Assembly: GCF_036898095.1 (NCBI RefSeq)
Contig: NC_090731.1
Location: 137,488,788 to 137,552,787, forward strand
DNA length: 64,000 nt
Reading direction: 5' to 3'
Source of the DNA: Palaemon carinicauda
Lineage: Eukaryota > Arthropoda > Malacostraca > Decapoda > Palaemonidae
Under the pieces are notes generated by a model. It was not told where the DNA came from and made no database searches. It was given only the letters and a program-made list of their open reading frames with translations. Positions 35,991 through 46,814 of this stretch are shown piece by piece. A program made the translations under genes and the position numbers. Every line of letters starts with the position of its first letter. Position 1 is the stretch's first letter.

Positions 35991-37242
35991 CCTTTTCCCC
36001 GTTCTGTCTGATGAGGAGGGTACTCAACAAGACCAGAACATCAGTCAACCTTTCAATGACCCTCATAGCTCCGCTGTTGCATCACGCAAAATGGTTTCCG
36101 GACCTTCTGCAACTCCTAACGGAGCCACCAAAAGAACTCCCTCCACGACACAATCTACTCAAACAACCACATGTCAACATATTCCACAAAGCCGTAGCTT
36201 CGCTATGACTTCATGCCTGGAGACTATCCAGCATCTCCTCTCTGAGAGAGGATTTTCACAACAAGTTGCCTTTAGGATGTCTGGATACCTGCGTAGTCAT
36301 CAGCAGCAGTCTACCAGGCAAAGTGGAAAGTCTTTTGTGGTTGGTGTCATGGAAGGGGTATCTTTCCTCTCGATGCCACTATTCCAGCAATAGCAGAGTT
36401 CCTCGTGTATTTGCGTTAAGAAATGCGCCTTTCAGTCTCGGCAGTGAAAGGCTATCGCTCAGTCTTAAGCCTAGCCTTCAGACTGAAAGGAATGGATATT
36501 TTTTCATCGCTAGAACTTTCTTTACTCATACGGAGTTATGAACTTACCTGCCCCCAGTCAGAAGTAAGACCTCCCCCATGGAACGTTGTTTGAGTTCTCA
36601 GGTCTCCCAAGAGACCTCCCTATGAACCATTATGCCAGGCAACCGATCGCCACCTGACCTGGAAGACGGTGTTCCTGCTAGCTTTGGCTTCGGCCAAGCA
36701 AGTCTGTGAACTTCATGATCTCTCATACGACATCGCTCATTCAAGGGGATGGGGAGAGTAACGTTCAGTTTCCTCCCTGAGTTTATTGCTAAGACTCAGA
36801 ACCCGGGAGTAGTGGATCCACGATTCAACTCCTTCCGGATTTCTAGTCTCCGTACTGTAACAGAAGATCCAGACCATCTCTTACTATGCCCAGTGAGGAA
36901 TTTGAGGCTTCAGCCCATCCTCATGTGCCTGCACTATTCATCAGCACAGGAAGGACCAAGAGGAGGGTCACCAAGAACACCATCTCAGCATGGATTCACA
37001 AGGTCATAGACCATGCACTGAATCAAGACCCTCCTCCGTCACGTCCCCCCAGAGCTCATGATGTCAGGGGCATAGCTACTTCCCTGGCATTCAAGAGAAA
37101 CTATTCAGTGACGCAGGTTCTTCAAGCTGGGGTGTGGAAGCGTCAGACCACGTTCATATCCCACTACCTGCAAGACGTGACCCACAGGAGACTCGATACG
37201 TTCTCTGTCGGTCCTGTGGTGGCTGCAAAACAGCTGGTTTAA
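35914..37242 (+). pseudogene. DIRS D tyrosine recombinase, broken
   Basis: The core-binding domain is at 36180-36541 with a stop at about 36417. The catalytic part at 36650-37242 has lost the first Arg (AKQVCELHDL where A has AKRVSELHGL), but keeps HDVR (37057-37068) and the Tyr in SHYLQD (37165-37167). Frameshifts near 36600, 36760 and 36900 separate the blocks. Inactive. Confidence 0.82.
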
Positions 37243-37730
37243 AAACTCAAGCTCCTTATTGGACAAGTAGCAGAAGGTTGAGGGCATTGTTACCCGGTTT
37301 TAGTCTGCGTGAATGAAAAGGTTTGACTGGCCCTTATTCTTTTCTTCATTCTCCCCTCTCTTGGGGAAACCAGCATCCTGGGTTCTCTGCATAGCTGACC
37401 TCAAACCACTACAGGTAAACCATGTTTCCTTGTGTACCTAGTATTAAGATTAATACTGTTGCGTCCCCATACCCTGAAGAGGTGGTATTGGGAAAGTCTT
37501 GGTTACACAGCTTTTCCCTCTAAAGAACTCGGAATAACTTTACCAGGACAGTCACACTTCTATGTACCTCAACACACAGCTTGCGTAGGCCGCGAACCTT
37601 GTAGCAAAGTTTTAGCGAGGCGCAGGGACTCCTTATTTCTTGAGTACTGATACATTCAGATAAGGAGCCCCCGGGTAAAAGCCAAAAGCCAGATTGGCTG
37701 GGACGTCCACCCTTCCTAATAGGGGAGTCA

Positions 37731-37830
37731 CCCCTATTAAATAGCATGGTTTGTATTCCAGTTACGGAACAAATGACAAATTCGTAGATAATTGTATTTT
37801 TCCTAACTATACAAACCTTAGTTATTTAAG
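37731..37830. repeat. ICR of DIRS D
   Basis: The left half complements 30592-30640 (TTACGGAACAAAT against TTTGTTCCATAA, one mismatch). The right half complements the right end at 38018-38077. Confidence 0.87.
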
Positions 37831-38085
37831 CAAACTTACCTGCCAGCCCCATCCCCCTTGAAGTCTTACCTCCAAGGAAAGTGAGCTCAATCACAGGTGT
37901 GTGAGGGGGAGCGGTAGCAAGCTAGCCTCCCTAACCCCCGCTAACTAGCGGTGTGAGTTGTTAACCCTCGTTAAAAATTAATGACTCATCATTTCAGCTA
38001 TGCCGAAAGTAATACCCCTATTAAATAGCTAAGGTTTGTATAGTTAGGAAAAATACAAATTATCTACGAATTTGTCGTGTTATAT

Positions 38086-38104
38086 AAACTTCTGTTTTTC
38101 CGCA
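38086..38104 (+). promoter_or_regulatory. Candidate splice acceptor just downstream of DIRS D
   Basis: A pyrimidine-rich run ending CTGTTTTTCCGCAG lies 27 bp after the right end of DIRS D and about 520 bp upstream of the zinc-finger start codon. A second acceptor-like site (TTTTTATATACAG) ends at 38587. Either could begin the exon holding the coding sequence. Both are motif-only calls. Confidence 0.3.
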
Positions 38105-38627
38105 GATGTTAATACAACTTGCACAATGGACGTTACCTTTGCTGCAACATTCCAAGAGGCAGAGCATCACTAGTCCCCTTATTGAAGGTCACATTGGTTA
38201 TACTCTATCACAAGTTTTATATTCTCTACTTTGTAGCACTTAATCTTTTTTGGGTTTTCTATTCAGGAGTATAACATACCCTGTAATTACTTTGAAGCTG
38301 TTTATTGAGTATCTGAAAGTTATTGATTAATTTTTATTGACTACGTGCTATATAAATGTTTAACATTTATGCATTTAATAAGGAGTGGAAAAGGCTATGG
38401 CAATTAATTGTTTTCCCAAGAAGTATTTAATAAGTGTAAAGATTAGGTTAACTTAATTGTATTTTTAATGTTACTGTATATAGCACAGTATTGGCTTAGT
38501 AGGTTTACAAAACCTACAACAATTAGTTATTTCAATGTTATTTGTCATTGATTAAATTGTTATTAAAATTCTGTTTTTATATACAGTATTGAGCTAGATC
38601 ATTTTAACTTTTATATACCCCTCCAAA

Positions 38628-40460
38628 ATGGATTTATCTTGGAAGCGAAATGTAGATGATACCAATGGTGCTAATGCTGGTGAGGGATGCCCTGTAAAAT
38701 TTCATAAAGAACAAGAATATTCACCAGTTGATAAAAGCAGGTATGAAGAATTTCCTTCAGAATCAATAGGGACGAGGACTCCTGTTACAAAATACTTTGA
38801 AAAAGGTGACTCTTTGGATCAGGAAGCTAACAGAGGGTGCTCTTCTAAAATTGAAAATTTCGGTCATCAAGGATATATTTCTGTTACAAATGATAACAGA
38901 CAAGATAGCCTAGGAGTAAAGAAAAGAATCTCTCTAAAAAAATCAAGCAGAAGTGGCATATGGGCAGCAGCACTACCTAGTGATACAGAATCAACTCCTT
39001 CAGAAAATGAAGAAGAAAACTTAGATTCACTAGGTAATGAGGGAGAAAAGAATGATCATCATAGAATTTATCTAAATGAAACTGAAAATGATGGCGATGA
39101 TGAAAATAGTGACAATATCCAGGATGATGATGATGATGATGATAAAGCTGACAATGGAAACTCACATATTAATGAGGTCGGTATGGATTGTGTTGAACCT
39201 TCAACAACTGACTGTAAAGAAAGCCCCTATTTCACTTCTAGTTATACAGCCAAAGAGTGTTTCATCTGTAAAATTTGTGATAAAATGTTTGCTGACAGAA
39301 ACTTTTATAGAAAGCACATGCAACAATGCCACTCTGAAAAGCATAAATGTCCAATCTGTTGTAGAACATACTCAAGGGTAAGTTCATTAAAGGTACACAT
39401 GAAAGTCCTTCACACAAATGAAAAGCCTTATTTGTGTGACATTTGTGGACAGTCATTTGGTTGGGCTGGAGCTTTAAGTAAACACATGGGAAGCCATTCT
39501 CAGTTGAAACTGTTTACTTGTGAAAAGTGTGGTAAAAGTTTTGCCAATTCATGGAATTTGAAGTCACATGCTGTTGTACATGATGAAGAAAAGCCCTACC
39601 AATGTGAGGAATGTGGTCGAAAATTCCTTCGTCTTAATACATTACGTTACCATCAGAGAACTCATACAAATGAGCGCCCATATCAATGTGACGTGTGTGG
39701 AAGAACCTTCACTCAGCCTAATAGCTTAAAGACACATCAAAAAGTACATTCTATACATTCAACAAATGATCCACCTGCTGAAGAGAAGATTAAGAAGTAT
39801 GGCTGTGAACTTTGTGGACGCATGTTTGCTTTAAAAAACACCTTAAATGTTCATATGATGCGGCATAAGGGAGAGAGGCCTCATAAATGTCTCATTTGCC
39901 AAAAGAGTTTTACCCAATCAAGTACCTTGAATATTCACATGCGAACTCACACTGGAGATAAACCATATGCATGTGATGTTTGCGGCATGCACTTTGCCTA
40001 CAATTATGCACTCCAGAAACATGTTTCAAAACACGTCGAAATGGGAGAAGTAGGGGAGGTAAAACAAGAAAATTTGGAATTTGATAATGATGGTGCCAAC
40101 ATACAGGGGAATGTAGATGATGATGTGGTAAAACAAGAAAATTTAGAATATGATAATGATGGGGCCAACATACAGGAGAATTCAGATGATGATGAAACTA
40201 TTGCTGCAAATCAGGCAGCAGTAGAAGAAATAAAATTGAAGATTTTACAGACACTTTCCCGAGCAAAAACTGAGGGAGGTGTGTTAGATGATGGTCATGA
40301 TGATAATCGAGAGGATTCTAGCAAAAATAATGATGTTGATAAAGGTAAAGATGTGAACGTTTTGCAGACTGAGATTAAAGAAAAAAGAAAAAAAGTAACA
40401 CCCAATGACTTCTTAGCTGTTTTTCAATCTTCTTTTCAAAATGTCCATCACAGTGAATAG
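38628..40460 (+). CDS. C2H2 zinc-finger protein, nine fingers, single coding exon
   Basis: A 610-residue protein, probably a nuclear DNA-binding transcription factor. The start has a strong context (AAAATGG). The N-terminal ~200 residues are polar and acidic with an Asp run at about 165-172. Nine C2H2 fingers span residues 214-469 with canonical C-x2-C-x12-H-x3/4-H spacing and mostly TGEKPY-like linkers (NEKPY, EEKPY, NERPY, GERPH, GDKPY); a longer linker of about 16 residues precedes finger seven. After the fingers come two near-identical 23-residue acidic repeats (VKQENLEFDNDGAN; 69-bp tandem duplication at 40056-40193) and a Lys-rich tail. No stop, frameshift or intron is visible. The AT-rich codon use is unlike the GC-rich DIRS genes on either side, so I read it as a cellular gene. 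The orthologue is not identifiable by eye. Confidence 0.93.
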   Translation: MDLSWKRNVDDTNGANAGEGCPVKFHKEQEYSPVDKSRYEEFPSESIGTRTPVTKYFEKGDSLDQEANRGCSSKIENFGHQGYISVTNDNRQDSLGVKKRISLKKSSRSGIWAAALPSDTESTPSENEEENLDSLGNEGEKNDHHRIYLNETENDGDDENSDNIQDDDDDDDKADNGNSHINEVGMDCVEPSTTDCKESPYFTSSYTAKECFICKICDKMFADRNFYRKHMQQCHSEKHKCPICCRTYSRVSSLKVHMKVLHTNEKPYLCDICGQSFGWAGALSKHMGSHSQLKLFTCEKCGKSFANSWNLKSHAVVHDEEKPYQCEECGRKFLRLNTLRYHQRTHTNERPYQCDVCGRTFTQPNSLKTHQKVHSIHSTNDPPAEEKIKKYGCELCGRMFALKNTLNVHMMRHKGERPHKCLICQKSFTQSSTLNIHMRTHTGDKPYACDVCGMHFAYNYALQKHVSKHVEMGEVGEVKQENLEFDNDGANIQGNVDDDVVKQENLEYDNDGANIQENSDDDETIAANQAAVEEIKLKILQTLSRAKTEGGVLDDGHDDNREDSSKNNDVDKGKDVNVLQTEIKEKRKKVTPNDFLAVFQSSFQNVHHSE

Positions 40461-40618
40461 GCTTGGATATTAATGTTTATAGGCAGTTCTTAGCACTCTA
40501 CTGTACTGTAAGCATCATCCTCTTCAGTCATGTATTAGATTCCAAAACAGTATTAAACTTGCCTGTTGTGTACACTTTCCATGTTAAAGCACATTATTTT
40601 AAATGGAATGAAAGGTAT

Positions 40619-40624
40619 AATAAA
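40619..40624 (+). terminator. Polyadenylation signal AATAAA
   Basis: Canonical AATAAA about 160 bp after the stop of the zinc-finger gene. Another AATAAA is near 41012. 40461-41477 otherwise holds AT-rich 3' UTR-like or intergenic sequence with no further gene. Confidence 0.55.
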
Positions 40625-41477
40625 TGATTGAGGATGTACATCCTGCTGTAGATAGACATTTACTGTTTTGTAGCGAATTTGAAATTGTATTAATGATATT
40701 TTTGGTAGTGGTTATAATTAGGCTGGAATACTGTACTGTTTTATCATGACGTAAAACTTTTTCTTGCCTAATTTTTAATACATTTTATTATATAACACCA
40801 TTACTCCTTAAATACATTGTGGTGCTGTAAATAGCATACATGTGTAAGTTGCCCGGATTCTACTACACTACAAATGCCAAATTAGCCTCAAATAGTGGTT
40901 TTACTGGTACATGTAAGTAGGTTGCTGTACTGTTTTGGTATGTAGATAATTTTTAATAAGTTCCAAGCATTATCCTTCAGCATTTATATCTTTCCTTGTT
41001 AGTATTTCTAGAATAAATATGAAAAGTGATGACAAACATTATCACTGCAACCTCTATTGAACTACTGACTAGGATAAATGGTGGTGGTATTCTTTGCACT
41101 TATATTGTACTTCGTTACATATGCAGAAAGTGTACGAGAAGAAGAGAGCATGGTCTGTAATTAATTCTATAAGTCTTAGATGTATTTCATTATGCAAGTA
41201 AAGAGTGTTTTATTAATTTTATTGCACAGGGTAAGTACAACCTACATGGGATTCTTGGTAATTTTAGGATTGGTGGACTTGAAATTTATATATCTGTCTG
41301 AAAACATTCTTTTGCGTAAATTTTATTCTATCAGCGCTTTTTGAACTTAGTTCTGTCACCCGATAAAAAAGGTATACCAAGTCATCTGTTGGTGTAACTT
41401 AACAGAATTGTAAACAGAGATAGCAAGTAACAAGGCCTCTTGAGATAGACCTGAGTTCATCTTTTAATATACTGTCA

Positions 41478-42085
41478 TCATCATCATCTCCTATGCCTAT
41501 TGACACAAAGGGCCTCAATTAGATTCTGCCAGTTGTTTATACCTTGAGCTTTTAAATCAATACTTCTCCATTCATCATCATCTACTTCACACTTCATAGT
41601 CCTCAGCCATGTAGGCCTGGGTCTTCCAAGTCTTCTAGTGCCTTGTGGAGCTCAGTTGAAAATATGGTGAACTAATTTCTCTTGGGGAGTGGGAAGAAGA
41701 AACCAAACTATCTCCATCTACCTGTCACCATAATCTCAACCACATATGGAACTTGAGTAATCTCTCTTTTAGTTTCATTTCTAATCCTGTCCTGCCATTT
41801 AACTCCCAATATTCTTCTGAGGGCTTTGTTCTCTAATCTACAAAATCTGTTGGATATGGTTTTTTTTTTTTTTTTGTCTTACCACGACTCATCTCCATAC
41901 AGTAACACGGATCTCACTAAACTATAATTTCAGGCGATTTGATTTCCAAATTTTACATATCCTAGTCATTGTCTGATTTGCTTTTTTCAATCTTTCATTA
42001 AACTCCAATTCTAAAGACCCTGTTGGTGCCCTTGGGCTTATAGCATCTGGTTTTTCCATCTAGGGTTTTAGCTTAGCAAGTAATG

Positions 42086-42122
<37 letters not shown>

Positions 42123-42700
42123 TAATAATAACAGGTATTAGAGATCATGGCTTCTAAATATTTAAATGATTCTACTTCATTAATCCTTTCTCTTTCCAAT
42201 GATATTTCATCTTCCATATCATAATCTGTTCTAATCATCTTTATCTTTTTTTCTGTTTATCTTGAGCCCAACCTCATGTGATATTTCATGCATTCTTGTG
42301 AGCAAACATTGCAAATCCTTTGGTGTTCCGCTAATAAGAACAGCATCATCAGCATACTCTAGGTCAGCTAATTTCCTATTACCAATGTAGTTCAATCCTT
42401 ATTCACCATCCCCAACTGTTATATGCATTACAAAATCCATGAGGAGGATAAATAGCATAGATGACAACACATTCCCCTAGAGTACTTTACTGTTCACTGG
42501 AAATCCATATGATGGGAGTCCACCAACATTAACCTCACATTTCCAATGCTCATAAAGACTTAATAAAATTTACATATTTAAGAGGGCCTCCATATTAATG
42601 CAGGACTCTCCATAAAATTGGCCAGTGCACACTATCAAAGGCTTTTGATACTGTATTGGAAATATTGTGTGGTCTTGGTTCAAAATACCTGGTCATTAAC
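41478..42700 (-). pseudogene. RTE-type LINE fragment, minus strand, with nested insertion
   Basis: Read on the minus strand, an RT palm is visible: FDSVHWPIL, then LEYADDAVLISGTPKDL with catalytic YADD at 42345-42356, then KALRRILGVKWQDRIRNE, GRWR and a terminal RPFVSIGIGDDD with GATGAT-type tail at 41478-41492. The same C-terminal sequence is found at 2963-3331 on the plus strand. Several stops and frameshifts are present. A tail fragment of the SINE-like/LINE repeat (42021-42135, plus strand, with an AAT run) is inserted between the YADD block and the C-terminal block. Confidence 0.8.
42021..42135 (+). mobile_element. Tail fragment of the SINE-like/LINE repeat, nested
   Basis: Contains GCCCTTGGGCTTATAGCATC, TCTAGGGTTTTAGCTTAGC and an AAT/ATA run, which are the 3' end of the family described at 6527-7195, in plus orientation. 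It interrupts the RTE fragment and is therefore younger. Confidence 0.75.
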
Positions 42701-44018
42701 TCAAATAAAAGTCAACAGAGCAAAATTTTGGGTAAGTTAGCTGTTTGGGAGTTTGCTTAAGGTTATCCTACTATTTTTTTTCCTTTTACATAGAAATCTC
42801 TTGAGCGATTGATTTTTTTCTGCAGCCTCACTTGACATAACTTTTCAGTTATATTTTGGCTGCCATTTTCCTTCTTGTGTAGATGTCTCTTAAGCATTTT
42901 CTGACAAAAGTTGAAGCTTTTCCATCTAAGTCTTCATTAACAAATATTGCTTAAATCCAATTAATGTACATTAATTTGATGATTCAAGTTACTCAAAAGA
43001 GTGATTAAGGTTGTGTCTGAGCAATCTAGATGTACTGGAAAAATAGTGTGTTTCCTTTTATGTTGACTTTGATTATTGATTATTTGCTCTTTTTTGCAAA
43101 GGATTTGCCAGAACTTACTGGATCATTCATGCCTGACCCTAGTCACTTTCAGTGTTGCTTCTGTGCTTTGAAGGGATACTATATGCTCAATTTATAGCAT
43201 TTTAGTCTCCCTGTTTGAGAATCCTGCATATTTGTAATATTTACACTTTCATCTGCAGTACTGTTTTCTGCTCCAGATGTAATGACCTATTCATTGGGGT
43301 ATCTTAAGGACAATGTATCCTACCTACCCTGCAAACTTCAGGTTACAACTCTTGTTTTCTTGCCTTTTTATAGACTTCTGAACTGTTTTCAGCTGAGGAT
43401 TATCTTGATACACTTTGTTCCTGCTGCTTTTTCACTTGAAGTAGTCATAAATCTGGTAAAAGAAAGCCCTGTGGTTTCACCTCCTGACTGTAGACATTGC
43501 TGGAGAGTGAAATAGGAATTCTTCTGCAAATTTTTATCAGGACTTGACCATATTTTGTGGGTTGATATTGGTGACTTCTTTGTGTCTATACTGAGGTAAG
43601 TTTATATCTGTATTGTAATGAGTTGTTATTACTTTCTAACTTCCTTAGTACCAAAGCTCTACAGCACAACTAGCTTGATCCAACAGATTGATATGTAAAA
43701 TAAGCAGGATTGCATCTCTGGAAAACACAATTTACTGTACTTTTAAATATGGTGTATTCATCTTGCATAGTCATTCTAACAGAATTTTATAATTCTGTAA
43801 TTGTAAAAATTGATCTCGAATGCTGTAGTCATCTCAGTCATTCAAGCATAGGCTAACTTAGCATAACTATCAATTCTAGATAAATTTGCTCTGATAAAAG
43901 TTTTTTATGAGTTACTTGGATACTATTTTTACATTCACAAGCTTTCCATTGCAAACCTTTTTGTACTGACACCTTTTATTATAATACTCTGTCGAGTTAT
44001 TATTCAACATAATTGCTA
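42701..44018. other. AT-rich intergenic DNA, no gene recognised
   Basis: No conserved domain, long frame or repeat family seen. A 77-codon frame near 43282 has no recognisable feature and is likely chance. Confidence 0.55.
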
Positions 44019-44370
44019 TTTGTTCCAACACGGTTACTTACCTAGAACTACCTTCTTAGGAGTTACTGGTTAACTCTAGCTAACCGACCAGCTTTTTGTA
44101 TAGTTTATCTCCCTCTTCTCGTTTTCTACGGGGTCAACCTCTGGCAGTGGGGTACATGCCCGAGGCGACCCCGGGGTCAGGCAGCGTCCTAGCTCAGGTC
44201 GACTCTCCAGTAAGTTTCTGGTCGCGACGCGATATACATCTCGCCGCGCTCTCTCATACCTGTGCGACCCTCGTGTCCCCCGATCCTTTGTGCTTACCGC
44301 GTGTTGCCCACGTGTTTTCATTTCACTTTCCCATTCATCCTTGTGTCTCTTGGTGTGTTAGCATTGTGTT

Positions 44371-45149
44371 ATGGAGCATCCTCGTCGTTGCCCTGGGCCT
44401 GTGGCTGGGAAGTCTTGCGGGGCTTTCCTCTCCAAGCCTGAGGTTGATCTCCACTCCCTGTGTTCCACATGTAGGGGGAAAGCGTGTTCCCCTACCTCTA
44501 CGTGCCCGGAATGTGCTGATTGGACTGAGATCCAGTGGATGCCCTTCGGGACGAAGAAGAAGAAGGCAACTAAGAAGATGCCTAAAGATTCAAGCATTTC
44601 TTCGCCTGCAGGTTCGCCAGACGACCGTAGCGCCCGCTCTTCTTCCCCTACCCAGCGTAGGGGACGAGGTAAGTCCGTTGCGGGGAAGAGGCCCATTGCC
44701 CTTCCTCAAGAGTCTGATTTTCCTGTGGGGGATGTGTCCAGTGTGGGGCAGGCATGTGTAGGGCCTGAGTGGAGTGCAGAAGTGTGGGTAGGAGGCGAAG
44801 CCCTGGTGCCCGCAGGTCCCGTCGCCTCGGAAGATCCTATGTGGGGTAGGCCGAGTGCCGATACTTCCCCTGCCTCGTGGCGTGTTTCGAGTGCTTCAAC
44901 CGCCGGGGGAGACACGGAGAAAGGTAGTTCGTCGTCTTCGGACCCCGCCACATGGGTGAAACCTAGGACTCCCTTCAGGTCTCCCGTTAGAAAGGAGGTA
45001 GATCAATGGTTCTGCAAAGGACTCGCGGGGACCCCTCCGGCTCCCTCGGCTACGCTACCCCCCGTGTTTCTGCAACCGCCCGCACCTGAGAAACGACGTG
45101 ATTTTCCCCCCACGGTCTTGGACGTGTCGGCCGGTCGGAGAGCTCCGTC

Positions 45150-45186
<37 letters not shown>

Positions 45187-46814
45187 TCGGACTTTGTCTT
45201 CTTCGTCATTAGAGGACGAAGACAGGAACCTTAACAAAAGGAAGAGGGAGAAATCCCGAAGGAAGAAAAAGTCTCGTTCCCGCTCGAGGCATGGTAGGAA
45301 ACGGTCGAAGTCCTCTAAGAAAAAAGCGAAGAGGAGTAAGTCAAAGGACTGGGTGAATGTCACAGTGCCCCGGAGCGAGCTGTTTAGGTTTTCCACAGCC
45401 GCGGCCACTTCAGGGTGGCTCCCTAGAGCCTCGCCTTCGTTGTGTCACCCTCCTAGCTCCTCCTTCGACCTAGCCGCCCGGCGGGAGGGCTCGAACCGAG
45501 ACCCCCGTGTATTGTTTAACCCTACGGTAGCCTCCGCCTCTTCTTCCCTTAGGAAGGATATAAGGAGTATGAAGGAAGGCTTAGCGTCGACCACGGGCAC
45601 CTTGGAGGCCTTCCTTAAGCACCAAGGGCGCCCGTCGGTCCGCATGGATCCCCCATCCACGGAGCCCCCCGTGGAACAAGGTACTCCCATGACGGATGCC
45701 TTTGTATCCACGGGGCAGACCATACCACTGGCAGGCTCGGAGGACGTTGGTACTCCCATGACGGATGCCTTCGTCCCCTTGGGGCAGCCCATACCACTGG
45801 CAGGCTCGTCGGGCGTTGTTTTTCCCACCGTCACGGCTTACCCCCGTACGGAGGAACTGGTGACGGAAGACCTGGTGGAAGGAGGGGAGTGCTCGATGGA
45901 CGACATCTCCTCCTACCGTAAGGTACTGGCCCTTATTCGAAGACACCACCGGTTCAATGAGCCCAAGCCCTCAGCTGCAAAGGCAGTACTTTCCGGACTG
46001 TCCAGGATGATCGACAGTCCGGTATAACAAAAGCCATCTCTGTCTCTCCCTCTCGCTCAAGACGTAAAGCTGGGGATGGAGCAGATCGATGGATACTTGG
46101 CAGGACTAGCAGAGGACCCCAGAAGCCAGAGTTCCTCCAAACTTCTACCGGGCCTAAAATCCCAGAAACGTTTTTACGTTCCCGAAGGGCATAGCGGCGG
46201 TCCCCGTGCGGTGGAAGCAGCGGTGTCCGCGCTGAACCAGGGAACCTCGGAAGACAGGGCATCCACGGCCCCCGTGTGCTTTTCCCCGACGGAAGCATCT
46301 ATGATGGAGGACATGGCTCAGGACCTGGTCTACGTGTCCTCCTGGTTGGATTGGTGGTCGTGCGCTTTGGTGGGGTTTCAGGCATCACACGACCTCTCCC
46401 TTCCAGAAAATCAGGCCATGCTGAGGGATCTTGTTAGCTCTGGGGGCAAGGCTTTTAAATTCTTATCGTCCCAGTCTCTGTCGGTAGCTTCAAACTGGGT
46501 CCTGAGAAAAAGAGATACAGTTTTGAGCAAACTAATGCAGAAGTTGTATCAAGTTGGTAGAGGATACTATGGAGAAGGTGAGGAAAGTGAGAGAGACGGA
46601 TCCTAAGACCACGTTTAGGAGAGCTCCAACAGACGTCCCTCACTCCTCACAGACCACACCCTTGCTTCCCAGAAGAGAACTTCCTTCAGCCCCTTGGCTT
46701 CAAGCCTCGCAACAGCCCACCCGTAGGACCACGGCAGGCCCTCAGTCAGCCTACAGACCCTCCTATGGTAACGCTAGGAGAGGTAGATCTGGCCGCTCCT
46801 CCAGGAGAAGGTAG
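44371..46814 (+). pseudogene. DIRS E ORF1, gag-like, lightly damaged
   Basis: Begins MEHPRRCPGPVAGKSC with the Cys-rich module LCSTCRGKAC...CPECADW. A Ser-coding TCG microsatellite (45149-45188) coincides with a frame change. Then come a Lys/Arg/Ser-rich basic stretch (RS-like, about 45250-45350), two 23-codon tandem repeats (45682-45819, PMTDAFV...IPLAGS), and a TAA at 46025-46027 that interrupts an otherwise open frame. The conserved C-terminal region (SWLDWWSCALV, NWVLRKRDTV) ends at 46606, and a second frame change leads to the Arg-rich end at 46814. It overlaps ORF2 by 50 bp. Confidence 0.82.

Larger units (their letters stand above)
30592..38077 (+). mobile_element. DIRS1-like element D (7.5 kb), decayed
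   Basis: The left end (TTTGTTCCATAACTGGAATA) and repeat 30592-30770 complement about 37880-38077. The ICR lies at 37731-37830. The terminal sequences are closest to A, and it shares the ORF2 stop of A, so A and D form one subfamily. ORF1, ORF2 and ORF3 all carry several stops and frameshifts. Confidence 0.9.

Noticed and set aside
43282..43515. A 77-codon plus-strand frame
   Set aside because: Isolated in AT-rich DNA, no recognisable feature, no start context or splice evidence.
44096..44761. A 221-codon frame starting in the left terminal repeat of DIRS E
   Set aside because: Its first part is mirrored in the right repeat (50202-50393, minus) simply because the repeats are identical, and the rest overlaps ORF1 in the wrong frame.
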